48,556 bases of DNA from Pseudomonadota bacterium (GTDB lineage Bacteria > Pseudomonadota > Gammaproteobacteria > Burkholderiales > Ferrovaceae). Both the position numbers and the translations under genes were made by a program. Positions 18,272-28,799 of this stretch are shown one piece after another. The notes below the pieces were generated by a model. That model made no database searches. It saw only the letters and a list, made by a program, of their open reading frames with translations, and had not been told where the DNA came from. Each line of letters begins with the position of its first letter. The stretch's first letter is position 1. The stretch covers positions 1 to 48,556 of the forward strand of contig JAJZRV010000007.1 in the NCBI GenBank assembly GCA_021850135.1, read 5' to 3'.

Positions 18272-19386
18272 TGTTTGACCAATTTCCGGTGATGGTGCAC
18301 GCTCATCAGGATACCAATGCTGATAAACAGGGTCACGAGTGACGTCCCGCCATAGCTCAAAAAGGGCAGCGGGACGCCTACCACGGGCAGGATGCCGCTC
18401 ACCATGCCCATGTTGACAAAAGTATACGTGAACAGCGTCATGGAAAGAGAGCCGGCAACCAGCCGGGCAAAAGGTGTCGAGCCTTCGTTGGCGATGAACA
18501 GGCCACGTGTGATGATCACCAGCATGGCGGTCAGGAAAACCAGCGCTCCCAGCAATCCAAACTCCTCGCCAAAGACGGCAAATACGAAATCCGTAGTGTG
18601 TTCCGGCAAAAAATCCAGATGGGACTGGGTTCCACGTAGCCATCCCTTGCCGAACATTCCACCGGAACCCAGGGCGATCATGGATTGAAGCGTGTGATAT
18701 CCCGCACCCAAGGGATCCTGAGTGGGGTCGAGCAACGTGAGAATGCGTTTTTTCTGATAGTCGTGCATGACGTGCCAAACCAGGGGCATGGCGGCAAGGC
18801 CCGCAGCAAACAGGCCTCCCATCACTTTCCATGACAGTCCGGCAAAATACAGGACGTAAAACCCTGAGGAGGCAATCAACAGGGCGGTGCCCAGATCAGG
18901 TTGCCGGACGACCAGCCCCACCGGAACGAGCAGCAGCAAGGCGGCCACCACGAAATCCCGCCAGTTGATGGCCTTGCCGCGCCATTCGAAATAACCGGCC
19001 AAAGCCAGGGGCAAGGCGATTTTCATCAGTTCGGAGGGTTGGACGCGCAGGGGGCCCAGGTGGAGCCAGCGTCGTGCGCCGTGACTGACTTCGCCGAACA
19101 GTGCCACGCCCAGCAAGGCCACCAGTGCTACGCCGTATATCGGGAAAACGATCCGTTCAATCTTGTGGGGCGGGGTGATGGCCATGGCCCACATGGCCAT
19201 GAAGGCCAAACCGAGATTGCGCACCTGACTGAGGACTTTGCCCATGTCGGAACCAGAAGCGCTGTAGAGGACCACGAAACCCAGGGCCATCAGGAGCAGG
19301 CTGGTATTGAACAGCGTGGGGTCCAGAGGGGCGAGCAGTCGGGTGCGCAGTTCCTTAATCGTGGGCACTATCCTCTCCCGATTCAT
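18268..19386 (-). CDS. rodA: Rod shape-determining protein RodA (SEDS glycosyltransferase)
   Basis: Polytopic SEDS protein that polymerises lipid II with PBP2 during elongation. The 372-residue sequence has about ten hydrophobic segments, VVRQPDLGTALLIASSGFYVLYFAGLSW with the catalytic Asp region, GTQSHLDFLPEHTTDFVFAVFGEEFG and the C-terminal GVPLPFLSYGGTSL, all hallmarks of RodA/FtsW. The listed ATG overlaps mrdA by 32 nt and lacks a ribosome site; a GTG at 19368 preceded by GGGAGAGG is a good alternative and would remove six residues. Confidence 0.95.
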   Translation of the reverse strand: MNRERIVPTIKELRTRLLAPLDPTLFNTSLLLMALGFVVLYSASGSDMGKVLSQVRNLGLAFMAMWAMAITPPHKIERIVFPIYGVALVALLGVALFGEVSHGARRWLHLGPLRVQPSELMKIALPLALAGYFEWRGKAINWRDFVVAALLLLVPVGLVVRQPDLGTALLIASSGFYVLYFAGLSWKVMGGLFAAGLAAMPLVWHVMHDYQKKRILTLLDPTQDPLGAGYHTLQSMIALGSGGMFGKGWLRGTQSHLDFLPEHTTDFVFAVFGEEFGLLGALVFLTAMLVIITRGLFIANEGSTPFARLVAGSLSMTLFTYTFVNMGMVSGILPVVGVPLPFLSYGGTSLVTLFISIGILMSVHHHRKLVKQ

Positions 19387-21253
19387 TGGCGGTTGGAACG
19401 GCTTTCACTTTCTGCCCCAGCAAATAGAAGTCGAGCACCTGGCGCGCAATGGGCGCCGCGATGGAGCCGCCATGCCCCCCATTTTCCACCAGTACGGCTA
19501 CGGCAATTTTTGGCTGATCCGCGGGCGCGAAAGCAACGAACAGCGCGTGATCGCGGTTGCGCTCAGCCGTGCGGCTCTCGCTGTATTTTTCTCCCTGCCG
19601 CACGCCGACGACCTGCGCCGTGCCCGTTTTACCGGCAATGAGATAGGGTGCCCCGGTCCCTGCCTGGGCTGCCGTGCCTCCCGGCTTCATCACGTCCACC
19701 ATGGCATCGCGTACAAAATCGATATCGGCCTGCTTGAGCTGCAAGCTGCGCACGGTTTCAGGGGGAATGGCGCGGATGCTCCCCGTGGCACGATCGCGAA
19801 TGGCGCGGACAAGATGGGGCCTCATCATGACGCCATTGTTGGCCAGGGTGGCCATGGCTTGCGCCAATTGTAACGGAGTGGCCAACACATAGCCCTGGCC
19901 GATGCCGCTGATGACGGTTTCGCCTCCGTACCAATCCTGCTTGAAGCGTTTTTGCTTCCATTCGGTGGAGGGATAAAGACCCGGCATTTCGCCGTCAATA
20001 TCCAGCCCGGTCTTCTGACCAAAACCAAACTGGGTGAAAAAGTCGTGCATGGCATCAATGCCCAGATCGTTGGCCAGGCTGTAGTAATACGTATCGCACG
20101 ACTGCACGATGGAAAGATGCATATCCACCCAGCCGTGCCCGCCCTCACGCCAATCGCGGTAGCGATGGCTGCTGCCCGGAAAGGAAAAATAACCGGGGTC
20201 CGGGATTTTGTAGGCTGTGGAACGTTTCCCCAAAGTGAGCGCGGCCAGCGCCATCAGGGGTTTGACGGTTGAACCCGGGGGGTATTGCCCTCGCAAGGCC
20301 CTGTTGTTGAGTGGTTTATCGGGTGAGTTGTTGAGGGCATTCCAGTTGTCCTGATCAATGCCGTCCACGAACAGGTTGGGGTCGAAGCCGGGCTGGCTGA
20401 CCAGGGCCAGAACTTCACCGGTGGCAGGTTCGATGGCAACGAGGGCGCCGCGGTGATCGCCAAAAGCTTTTTCTGCAGCCTGCTGGAGAGCGGCATCGAT
20501 GGTCAGTGTCAGGTCGTTTCCTGCGACCGGGTCGATGCGTGCCAGGGATCGCACGCCATGACCACCTGCGTCAGTTTCCACCTGTTCCGAGCCTGTGACG
20601 CCATGCAGCTCCTGCTCGTAGTGTCCTTCGATGCCAAGCTTGCCGATATGGTTGGTGCCACGGTATTGGTCCGTCAGGTCCTGATCGTCGAGGCGATCCT
20701 GGTCGGCCTCATTGATTCGTCCGATGTAGCCGATGAGGTGCGATGCGCTGGCCCCGAGAGGATAGTTGCGGATCAGGCGCGCCTGGATCTCCACGCCGGG
20801 AAAGCGATAGCGATTGACCGAAAAGCGGGCAATTTCGGTTTCGGTCAGCCGGCTGCGGATGGGGGCAGGAGACAACCCATGGGCCTCATCCAGTAATTTG
20901 CGGAACAGCTTGCGGTCCGAAGGCGTGATGGTGACGAGCGCGGAGAGCTGGTCAATGACCGTATCGAGATCGCCGCTTCGGGCAGGATTGATTTCCAGCG
21001 TGTACGTGGAATTGTTTTCAGCCAATACCATGCCGTTGCGGTCCAGGATCAGCCCCCGATTGGGAACGATGGGAACGATGCTGATCCGGTTGGCCTCGGC
21101 CAGCGTATGGTAATACCCGTGAGAGACGACCTGGAGCCAGACCAGTCGCGCTACCAGCAGCAGGCACAGGATGACGATGAATCCCGACAGGACCTTAAGA
21201 CGCAGTTGAAACTGCCACCGTTCCTGCTGCGGGTCGCGGAGGGTCTGACGCAC
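19355..21253 (-). CDS. mrdA: Penicillin-binding protein 2 (MrdA)
   Basis: Transpeptidase that cross-links new side-wall peptidoglycan with RodA. With the GTG start 2 nt after the mreD stop it is 632 residues, the usual length. A single transmembrane segment lies at about 20-42, the dimerisation domain has PNRGLILDRNG, and the transpeptidase motifs are STVK (Ser328-Lys331), SCD (385-387) and KTG (542-544). An in-frame ATG about 100 nt upstream lies within mreD and is rejected. An AAGGG tract about 10 nt before the GTG may serve as the ribosome site. Confidence 0.95.
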   Translation of the reverse strand: MRQTLRDPQQERWQFQLRLKVLSGFIVILCLLLVARLVWLQVVSHGYYHTLAEANRISIVPIVPNRGLILDRNGMVLAENNSTYTLEINPARSGDLDTVIDQLSALVTITPSDRKLFRKLLDEAHGLSPAPIRSRLTETEIARFSVNRYRFPGVEIQARLIRNYPLGASASHLIGYIGRINEADQDRLDDQDLTDQYRGTNHIGKLGIEGHYEQELHGVTGSEQVETDAGGHGVRSLARIDPVAGNDLTLTIDAALQQAAEKAFGDHRGALVAIEPATGEVLALVSQPGFDPNLFVDGIDQDNWNALNNSPDKPLNNRALRGQYPPGSTVKPLMALAALTLGKRSTAYKIPDPGYFSFPGSSHRYRDWREGGHGWVDMHLSIVQSCDTYYYSLANDLGIDAMHDFFTQFGFGQKTGLDIDGEMPGLYPSTEWKQKRFKQDWYGGETVISGIGQGYVLATPLQLAQAMATLANNGVMMRPHLVRAIRDRATGSIRAIPPETVRSLQLKQADIDFVRDAMVDVMKPGGTAAQAGTGAPYLIAGKTGTAQVVGVRQGEKYSESRTAERNRDHALFVAFAPADQPKIAVAVLVENGGHGGSIAAPIARQVLDFYLLGQKVKAVPTANESGEDSAHD

Positions 21254-21255
21254 CT

Positions 21256-21777
21256 TCAGGAAACCCTTGGCGGCTCGTCGCGGACCTGCTGATGCTCCAG
21301 CAGGGCGGGCAGAGCAATCCAGAGCAGGGCCGTGAAAGGGGCCTGAAACCACCACATCCAGCCGGGAAGCGGAAACTTGAGGATCAGGGCCGTGAGCGCG
21401 GTGACAAGCTGGCTGACGAACAGGATCGGCAAAATGTGAAGGGCCTGGTTGGCCGCGTAGAACGACAGGATGCGCGTTCGATAGTACACGGCCAGAAAGT
21501 AAATGATGGAATAGCCCAGCGCATGGATCCCCAGCGTTGAGCTGTCGGCCACGTCGGCAAAAATTCCCAGGCTAAAGGCAATCCAGCCCCCAATCAACAT
21601 CGGTTCGCGCACTGTCCAGTACACCAGCAGCAATGCCATGAGGTCGGGACGCAGTAGCAGCCAGGGGCCGCTCCAGGGAAGCAGCATGAATAGAAATGCC
21701 AGCAGGAAGCTGAGCGTCACAAGCCGGACCGTTGCGGGACGCTTCAGAATTTGGGGTTCTTGTGCCGTGCCAATCAT
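21256..21777 (-). CDS. mreD: Rod shape-determining protein MreD
   Basis: A 173-residue, strongly hydrophobic inner-membrane protein with about five or six transmembrane segments, including LVTLSFLLAFLFMLLPW and the DLMALLLVYWTVREPMLIGGWIAFSLGIFADV signature of MreD (the R-x-x-x-I-G-G and D-x-x-x-x-x-x-G-x-x-A pattern). It completes the MreBCD elongasome scaffold. The ATG at 21777 is 1 nt after the mreC stop; the longer open frame upstream is antisense-like shadow inside mreC. Confidence 0.93.
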   Translation of the reverse strand: MIGTAQEPQILKRPATVRLVTLSFLLAFLFMLLPWSGPWLLLRPDLMALLLVYWTVREPMLIGGWIAFSLGIFADVADSSTLGIHALGYSIIYFLAVYYRTRILSFYAANQALHILPILFVSQLVTALTALILKFPLPGWMWWFQAPFTALLWIALPALLEHQQVRDEPPRVS

Positions 21778-21778
21778 G

Positions 21779-22699
21779 TCAGGGTTTCTTTGGCTTTCGC
21801 AGGATACGCGTGGGTCCCGGCGCCGCGGCCTCGGGCTGATCCAGGTTGGGCAGATTGCCTTCCTGGCCTGGAGCGACATCGAGCACCAGAACGTAGCGAT
21901 GGCTGAAGACGGCCGCAGTGGGAATGCACTGGATATGTGCAAAAGCTGACACGGAGTCGCGCTCGACCGTTTTGACCGTTGCCACGGACAGGCCCGGGGG
22001 GTAGATGCCATCAATTCCGGAGGTGACGAGCAGGTCACCCGCCTGGATGTCTGAACCTACCGGGACATAGGGCAGGGACAAGGTCCCAGGTTCGCCGTTG
22101 CCGAAAGCCATGGCGCGCAGTCCGTTGCGCAATACCATGACCGGCAGCGCCTGGTTTTTGTCCGTGATCAGGGTGACTTCATCGTTGAACGGATTGACCG
22201 TCGTGATTTGACCAACCAGTCCTTCCACTGAAATGACCGGCGAACCCGCACGGATGTCGCCGTTCTGGCTGGCCCGGACGACAATTTTTTGAACGAAGGG
22301 GTTGTGGGCCACGGCAATGATTTCAGCCACGGTGCCTGCCGTGGGTCGCTGCTTGCGCAAGTCGAGGAGGGTATTCAGGGTATCAATCTGGGACTGGAGT
22401 AATCTGCTTTGCTGCACCGCGTCGGCCTGCTGCAGCAGGCGTTGGTGTAACGCATCGTTTTCTGCCTGCAGATTGTGCTGGGAATCGAGGGCTTCCTGCG
22501 CGGTACTGATCAGCCAACCGGGCACGCTGGCGACTTCCTGGAATGGGTAGATGACAACGCTCACCGCCTTGCGGAAGGCATCGAGCCGGTGAAAACGGTA
22601 ATCCACCACGATGCAGGCCACGGCCAGGGCACAATAAAAGGCCAGTCGCGCCAGGGGAGATGGGCCGCGGCTGAATAAATCGGGCGTGCGAATATCCAT
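21779..22699 (-). CDS. mreC: Rod shape-determining protein MreC
   Basis: Bitopic protein of 306 residues that links MreB filaments to PBP2/RodA in the periplasm. It has one transmembrane segment (about 17-35), a coiled coil (about 66-115, rich in Gln, Leu and Ala) and a beta domain with EIIAVAHNPFVQKIVVRAS and GLVGQITTVNPFNDEVTLITD, typical of MreC. The C-terminal tail is Pro/Ala-rich. It lies 54 nt downstream of mreB. Confidence 0.95.
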   Translation of the reverse strand: MDIRTPDLFSRGPSPLARLAFYCALAVACIVVDYRFHRLDAFRKAVSVVIYPFQEVASVPGWLISTAQEALDSQHNLQAENDALHQRLLQQADAVQQSRLLQSQIDTLNTLLDLRKQRPTAGTVAEIIAVAHNPFVQKIVVRASQNGDIRAGSPVISVEGLVGQITTVNPFNDEVTLITDKNQALPVMVLRNGLRAMAFGNGEPGTLSLPYVPVGSDIQAGDLLVTSGIDGIYPPGLSVATVKTVERDSVSAFAHIQCIPTAAVFSHRYVLVLDVAPGQEGNLPNLDQPEAAAPGPTRILRKPKKP

Positions 22700-22753
22700 C
22701 TTCAGTCCGCCCCCTGGCTCAAGTCCGATGATTCGTGAAATGCGCTCAGGGAC

Positions 22754-23806
<1,053 letters not shown>

Positions 23807-23865
23807 TTAGGTGACTTGCTTCAAAGCTCTCCATGATACTCCATTACCCCCTCCATTTCCATGCC

Positions 23866-23870
23866 AGGAG
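23866..23870 (+). promoter_or_regulatory. Ribosome binding site deciding the gatC start
   Basis: AGGAG stands 8 nt before the GTG at 23879. The in-frame ATG at 23861 overlaps this site and has only pyrimidines upstream, so the GTG is the better start. Confidence 0.65.
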
Positions 23871-23878
23871 TCTTGTCC

Positions 23879-24166
23879 GTGGCCTTGACTGAAAACGATC
23901 TGCGCCACCTGGCGCGCCTGGCCAGGATACGCGTCGAAGATGACGAAACGGGGCCCATGCTGGCTCAGCTCAGCGGGATCCTGGGGTTGATCGATCAGTT
24001 GCAGGCTGTGGACACGCGGGGTGTCGAACCGCTGGCCCATGCCCTCGACCTGGAGCAGCGTCTGCGCCCGGACGAGGTCACCGAAACCGACCGCAGGGAG
24101 CAGTTTCAGGCGGTGGCACCCCAGGTGGAAGCCGGCCTTTACCTCGTCCCCAAGGTCATCGAGTAG
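23879..24166 (+). CDS. gatC: Asp/Glu-tRNA amidotransferase subunit GatC
   Basis: Small subunit that wraps GatA and GatB in the amidotransferase that converts Asp-tRNA(Asn) or Glu-tRNA(Gln) to the amides. With the GTG start it is 95 residues and begins VALTENDLRHLARLARI, matching the family N-terminus. It ends in the conserved AGLYLVPKVIE. gatA follows after 6 nt. Confidence 0.93.
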   Translation: MALTENDLRHLARLARIRVEDDETGPMLAQLSGILGLIDQLQAVDTRGVEPLAHALDLEQRLRPDEVTETDRREQFQAVAPQVEAGLYLVPKVIE

Positions 24167-24172
24167 CCGACC

Positions 24173-25639
24173 ATGAACCTTGCGACGACTTCACTGAGGC
24201 AGCTGGCCCAGGCCCTTCAGGCACGCCAGATTTCCAGCCGCGAACTTGCCGAGGCTTATCTGGGGAGGATTGCCCGCCTCGATCCCGGCCTGGGATCGTT
24301 CATCACGATCGATCGCGAGCGTACCCTCCGGCAGGCCGATGCAGCCGATGCCCGGATTGCGTCTGGGACGGCAGGACCGCTGACAGGCATCCCGATTGCC
24401 CATAAGGATATTTTCTGCGCGCAAGGGTGGCTCACCACCTGCGGCTCGAAAATGCTGTCCAATTTCGTTTCTCCTTATGACGCCCACGTCATCGAGCAAT
24501 TCGAGGCGGCTGGAGCGCTGATTCTGGGCAAGACCAACATGGATGAGTTTGCCATGGGGTCCAGCACCGAAACTTCCTTTTATGGGCGGGTTAAAAATCC
24601 CTGGGACCCCACCAAGGTGCCAGGAGGTAGCTCCGGTGGATCCGCGGCTGCGGTGGCGGCACGGTTGGCGCCGGCGGCCACGGCTACGGATACCGGGGGT
24701 TCTATCAGGCAGCCCGCAGCCCTGTGCGGTATCAGCGGGATCAAGCCCACTTACGGACTGGTGTCGCGTTACGGCATGATTGCCTTTGCCTCCAGCCTGG
24801 ATCAAGGCGGCGTGGTGGCGCCCAGCGCCGAGGACCTGGGAATCGTGCTCAATACCATGGCGGGATTCGATGCCCGCGATTCCACCAGCATTGCGCGGCC
24901 TGCCGAGGACTACACGGCGCAACTGGATAAGCCGTTGCAGGGATTGCGCATCGGCCTGCCGCGTGAGTTTTTCGGCGGTGGGGTCAGTGCCGATGTGGAG
25001 CGCGCCATCGAAGCGGCGTTGCAGGAATACGAGCGCCTGGGTGCGACGCGTGTCGAGATCAGCCTGCCAAACACTGCGCTTTCCGTGCCCGTTTACTACG
25101 TGTTGGCGCCTGCCGAGGCTTCCAGCAACCTATCCCGCTTTGACGGGGTGCGTTATGGCTGGCGCGCCAGCCGATACGAGGATCTCGGTGACATGTACGA
25201 ACGATCGCGCGCCGAGGGATTTGGCGCGGAGGTCAAACGACGGATACTGACCGGAACCTACGTGTTGTCCCGCGGCTATTACGATGCCTATTACCTGCAG
25301 GCGCAACGGGTGCGCCGACTGATTGTGAACGATTTCAAAAGCGCCTTTGCGCAGTGTGATGTGATCATGGGACCTTCCACACCCTCGGTAGCTTTTGGTT
25401 TCGGCGAAAAGACCAGCGACCCGGTCCAGATGTATCTGTCCGACATCTTCACCATCAGCGTCAACCTGGCGGGCTTGCCCGGACTCTCCATTCCCGCGGG
25501 CTTTGGCGAGGGAGGCCTGCCGGTGGGATTGCAGATCATCGGTGATTATTTCAGCGAGGCGCGCCTGCTCAATGTGGCGCACCGCTACCAGCAAGCGACC
25601 GATTGGCATGCCCGGGTTCCTGCCCTGGCCAACGTTTAG
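24173..25639 (+). CDS. gatA: Asp/Glu-tRNA amidotransferase subunit GatA
   Basis: Amidase subunit that releases ammonia from glutamine. The 488-residue protein contains the Ser-cisSer-Lys triad: Lys78 (GIPIAHKD), Ser153 (in [14 protein letters not shown]) and Ser177 ([12 protein letters not shown]). Length and motif spacing match other GatA proteins. It is the second gene of gatCAB. A tRNA-Gln gene in this window does not decide whether the enzyme serves Asn-tRNA, Gln-tRNA or both. Confidence 0.97.
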   Translation: MNLATTSLRQLAQALQARQISSRELAEAYLGRIARLDPGLGSFITIDRERTLRQADAADARIASGTAGPLTGIPIAHKDIFCAQGWLTTCGSKMLSNFVSPYDAHVIEQFEAAGALILGKTNMDEFAMGSSTETSFYGRVKNPWDPTKVPGGSSGGSAAAVAARLAPAATATDTGGSIRQPAALCGISGIKPTYGLVSRYGMIAFASSLDQGGVVAPSAEDLGIVLNTMAGFDARDSTSIARPAEDYTAQLDKPLQGLRIGLPREFFGGGVSADVERAIEAALQEYERLGATRVEISLPNTALSVPVYYVLAPAEASSNLSRFDGVRYGWRASRYEDLGDMYERSRAEGFGAEVKRRILTGTYVLSRGYYDAYYLQAQRVRRLIVNDFKSAFAQCDVIMGPSTPSVAFGFGEKTSDPVQMYLSDIFTISVNLAGLPGLSIPAGFGEGGLPVGLQIIGDYFSEARLLNVAHRYQQATDWHARVPALANV

Positions 25640-25647
25640 GAGGCGAC

Positions 25648-27081
25648 ATGGATTGGGAAGTCGTCATCGGTCTTGAAACGCATGCGCAACTGGCTACGCA
25701 TTCGAAAATATTCTCTGGAGCTTCCACGGCTTTTGGTGCGGCACCCAATGCCCAGGCCTGCGCGGTGGATCTTGCCTTGCCTGGCGTATTGCCAGTGTTG
25801 AACCGCGCAGCCGTGGAACATGCCATCCGTTTCGGACTGGCAGCCGAGGGAGTCGTTGCCCCGCGATCCATTTTTGCGCGCAAGAATTATTTTTATCCGG
25901 ACTTGCCCAAGGGCTATCAGATCAGCCAGTTTGAAACTCCGGTGGTGTCCGGCGGGCGGATCATGATCGAACGGAACGGGTCTGAAATCCCGATTCGTCT
26001 GACCCGGGCGCACCTGGAAGAGGATGCAGGCAAGTCGCTGCATGAGGATTTTCACGGATTGTCCGGCATTGATCTCAACCGGGCCGGGACGCCGCTTCTC
26101 GAAATCGTTTCCGAGCCAGACATGCGGAGCGCAGCCGAGGCCGTGGCTTACGCGCGCGAATTGCACCGGCTGGTCACCTGGATCGGCATTTGCGACGGCA
26201 ACATGCAGGAAGGTTCTTTTCGCTGCGATGCCAACGTCTCGGTACGGCCCAAGGGGCAACAGGCTTTCGGCACGCGCTGCGAGATCAAGAATCTGAATTC
26301 CTTTCGCTTCATGGAAAAGGCCATCGAATTCGAAATCAGGCGACAGATCGAGTTGATCGAATCCGGCGGGACTGTCGTCCAGGAAACCCGTCTGTACGAT
26401 CCGGACCGGGATGAGACGCGCCCCATGCGCTCCAAGGAGGATGCACAGGATTACCGCTATTTTCCGGACCCCGACTTGTTGCCGTTATGCATTGATGCCG
26501 CCTGGATCGCGCGCGTCCGGGAAACGCTGCCTGAGTTGCCTGACGCCATGCGTCGACGATTCGTCGAAGACTTCGGGCTGTCGCACTACGATGCCGGCGT
26601 ACTGACCGCGTCTCATGATCTGGCACAGTACTTCCGGGCGTTGATGCTCGTTGTCCCGGGAGAAGCAAAGTTATGTGCCAACTGGGTCAGCGGTGAACTG
26701 TCAGCAGCACTGCACCGGGAAGGAATCGAGGTCCGCCAGAGCCGCATCACGCCGACGCAGTTGGGCGGGTTGTTGCGCCGAATACAGGATGGCACCATTT
26801 CGGGCAAGATTGCCAAGGAAATTTTTGACGTTTTGTGGAGCGATGGCGGCGAGGCCGATACACTGATCGAGTCGAAGGGGCTCAAACAGATTTCGGATGT
26901 TTCCGCCCTGGAAAAAATCGTGGAGGAGTTGATGGCCGCACATCCCGACCAGGTCGCCGAATATCGTTCCGGCAAGGAGAAGGTGTTCGGATTTTTCGTT
27001 GGGCGCGCCATGAAGGCTTGCGGCGGCCGGGCAAACCCTGCGCAGCTCAATGCCATTCTCAAAGACAGGCTGGCCGGTTAA
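25648..27081 (+). CDS. gatB: Asp/Glu-tRNA amidotransferase subunit GatB
   Basis: Subunit that binds and activates the misacylated tRNA. The 477-residue protein starts [15 protein letters not shown] behind a strong TAGGAGG site; an in-frame ATG 45 nt upstream lies in gatA and is rejected. The cradle domain has [20 protein letters not shown] and [10 protein letters not shown]; the YqeY/tail domain ends with [20 protein letters not shown]. Its TAA is followed with no gap by the metX start. Confidence 0.97.
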   Translation: MDWEVVIGLETHAQLATHSKIFSGASTAFGAAPNAQACAVDLALPGVLPVLNRAAVEHAIRFGLAAEGVVAPRSIFARKNYFYPDLPKGYQISQFETPVVSGGRIMIERNGSEIPIRLTRAHLEEDAGKSLHEDFHGLSGIDLNRAGTPLLEIVSEPDMRSAAEAVAYARELHRLVTWIGICDGNMQEGSFRCDANVSVRPKGQQAFGTRCEIKNLNSFRFMEKAIEFEIRRQIELIESGGTVVQETRLYDPDRDETRPMRSKEDAQDYRYFPDPDLLPLCIDAAWIARVRETLPELPDAMRRRFVEDFGLSHYDAGVLTASHDLAQYFRALMLVVPGEAKLCANWVSGELSAALHREGIEVRQSRITPTQLGGLLRRIQDGTISGKIAKEIFDVLWSDGGEADTLIESKGLKQISDVSALEKIVEELMAAHPDQVAEYRSGKEKVFGFFVGRAMKACGGRANPAQLNAILKDRLAG

Positions 27082-28221
27082 ATGAGTTCCCCCCGTTCCT
27101 TGGGCCACGTGATGCCCCGGCAGGCTCGTTTTGACGAACCGCTGAAGCTTTCGTCGGGCACGGTCCTGGAACGTTTCGACCTGGTTTACGAAACCTACGG
27201 TCGTCTCAATGCGGCGCGCAGCAACGCCATTCTGATCTGTCATGCGCTTTCCGGCACACACCATGTGGCAGGGACTTACGAGGGCGATCCGCGTTCCACC
27301 GGCTGGTGGGATAACATGGTGGGGCCCGGCAAGCCGGTGGATACGGACCGGTTCTTTGTGGTCGGGGTGAACAACCTGGGCGGGTGCCATGGTTCGACCG
27401 GCCCCTCCAGTACAGATCCTGCCACCGGACGCCCGTTTGGGGCGCGCTTTCCCTTTGTGACCGTGGAAGACTGGGTTCATGCGCAGGCCCGTCTTGCCGA
27501 CTACTTGAACATTGCCCGTTTTGCCGTGGTCATGGGTGGCAGTCTGGGGGCCATGCAGGCCCTCCAGTGGAGCCTGAGTTACCCCGAGCGGCTTGGACAT
27601 GCCATCGTGATTGCGGGGGCGCCCAGTCTGTCGGCCCAGAATATTGGATTCAACGAGGTGGCGCGGCAGGCTATCACTACGGACCCCAACTTTCACGGTG
27701 GCGATTATTATGCACATGCAGTGATTCCGGAACGTGGATTGCGTCTGGCGCGCATGCTGGGCCACATCACCTATCTGAGCGACGACGCGATGATGGAAAA
27801 ATTCGGTCGCGAATTGCTCACCAGCCAGCCACGCTTCTCCCTGGACGTGGAATTTGAAATCGAGTCCTACCTGCGCCACCAGGGGGATAAGTTTGCGGAG
27901 CGTTTCGACGCCAACACCTACCTCATCATGACCAAGGCGCTGGATTATTTTGATCCTGCGGCGAAGGCAGGAGGCAACCTTTCGGCGGCCATGGCCCCTG
28001 CCAGGGCACAGTTTCTGGTGCTGTCCTTTACCACGGATTGGCGGTTTTCTCCGGGTCGTTCCCGCGAAATCGTGAAGGCCCTTCTGGATAATTCCATCTC
28101 GGTAAGCTATGCCGAAATCGAATCCACCCAGGGACATGATGCCTTTCTGATGGAAAATGAAGACTACTTTTCCGTAGTAAGCGCTTACATGGAGCGGGTG
28201 GCCCGAGAGGTGGGCGCATGA
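27082..28221 (+). CDS. metX: Homoserine O-acyltransferase MetX
   Basis: Alpha/beta-hydrolase-fold enzyme that acylates homoserine for methionine synthesis. The 379-residue protein has the nucleophile Ser154 in [10 protein letters not shown], Asp319 in [10 protein letters not shown] and His352 in QGHDAFL. MetX proteins can use acetyl-CoA or succinyl-CoA, and the family name alone does not decide the donor; in beta- and gammaproteobacteria succinyl use is common (established knowledge, not shown here). It directly abuts gatB and overlaps metW by 4 nt. Confidence 0.95.
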   Translation: MSSPRSLGHVMPRQARFDEPLKLSSGTVLERFDLVYETYGRLNAARSNAILICHALSGTHHVAGTYEGDPRSTGWWDNMVGPGKPVDTDRFFVVGVNNLGGCHGSTGPSSTDPATGRPFGARFPFVTVEDWVHAQARLADYLNIARFAVVMGGSLGAMQALQWSLSYPERLGHAIVIAGAPSLSAQNIGFNEVARQAITTDPNFHGGDYYAHAVIPERGLRLARMLGHITYLSDDAMMEKFGRELLTSQPRFSLDVEFEIESYLRHQGDKFAERFDANTYLIMTKALDYFDPAAKAGGNLSAAMAPARAQFLVLSFTTDWRFSPGRSREIVKALLDNSISVSYAEIESTQGHDAFLMENEDYFSVVSAYMERVAREVGA

Positions 28222-28799
28222 TTCGCGCTGATCTTGCCGCGATTGCCCACTGGATTTCTCCCGGGGCAAAAGTACTGGACCTGGGTTGCGGAGACGGTCA
28301 ACTGCTGACATATCTGCATGAGGTCAAGCAGGTCAGCGGCTATGGGATCGAGATCGAGCCCGGACGCGTGGTGGCCTCTATTCGCAACGGCGTCAATGTC
28401 CTTCAGATGAATCTTGAAACCGGGCTTTCCGGGTTTGACGACCATTCGTTTGATACCGTCATCCTGTCGCAAACCCTGCAGGCCATGAAACAGACCGAGG
28501 GCATCTTGCGGGATATGTTGCGTGTGGGTCGCGAGGGCATCGTGACGTTTCCCAACTTTGGCTACTGGAAAAATCGCATGCAGGTCCTGACCGGGATCAT
28601 GCCCAAGTCCGAGGCCATGCCCTACGAGTGGTATGACACGCCGAATATCCACCTGTGCACGCTGGCGGATTTCGAAAGCCTGTGTCGCACCATCGGCGCA
28701 CAGGTGATCGAGCGTATCGTCATCAGTGCCGAAGGTCGACGCGTCCACGCGTTTCCCAATCTCATGGGAAGCCTTGCCATTTACCGGATACGGGCCTAG
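28218..28799 (+). CDS. metW: Methionine biosynthesis protein MetW
   Basis: A 193-residue class I methyltransferase-like protein with the SAM motif [13 protein letters not shown] at about 18-30 and the family pattern [19 protein letters not shown] followed by [17 protein letters not shown]. It always travels with metX and is thought to support homoserine acylation, but its methyl acceptor, if any, is unknown. Its stop overlaps the ampG stop on the other strand. Confidence 0.94.
   Translation: MIRADLAAIAHWISPGAKVLDLGCGDGQLLTYLHEVKQVSGYGIEIEPGRVVASIRNGVNVLQMNLETGLSGFDDHSFDTVILSQTLQAMKQTEGILRDMLRVGREGIVTFPNFGYWKNRMQVLTGIMPKSEAMPYEWYDTPNIHLCTLADFESLCRTIGAQVIERIVISAEGRRVHAFPNLMGSLAIYRIRA

Noticed and set aside
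26701-28311. 536-codon minus-strand open frame opposite gatB and metX
   Set aside because: It lies opposite two genes with clear family motifs and has no recognisable domain. Long antisense frames are expected in GC-rich DNA.
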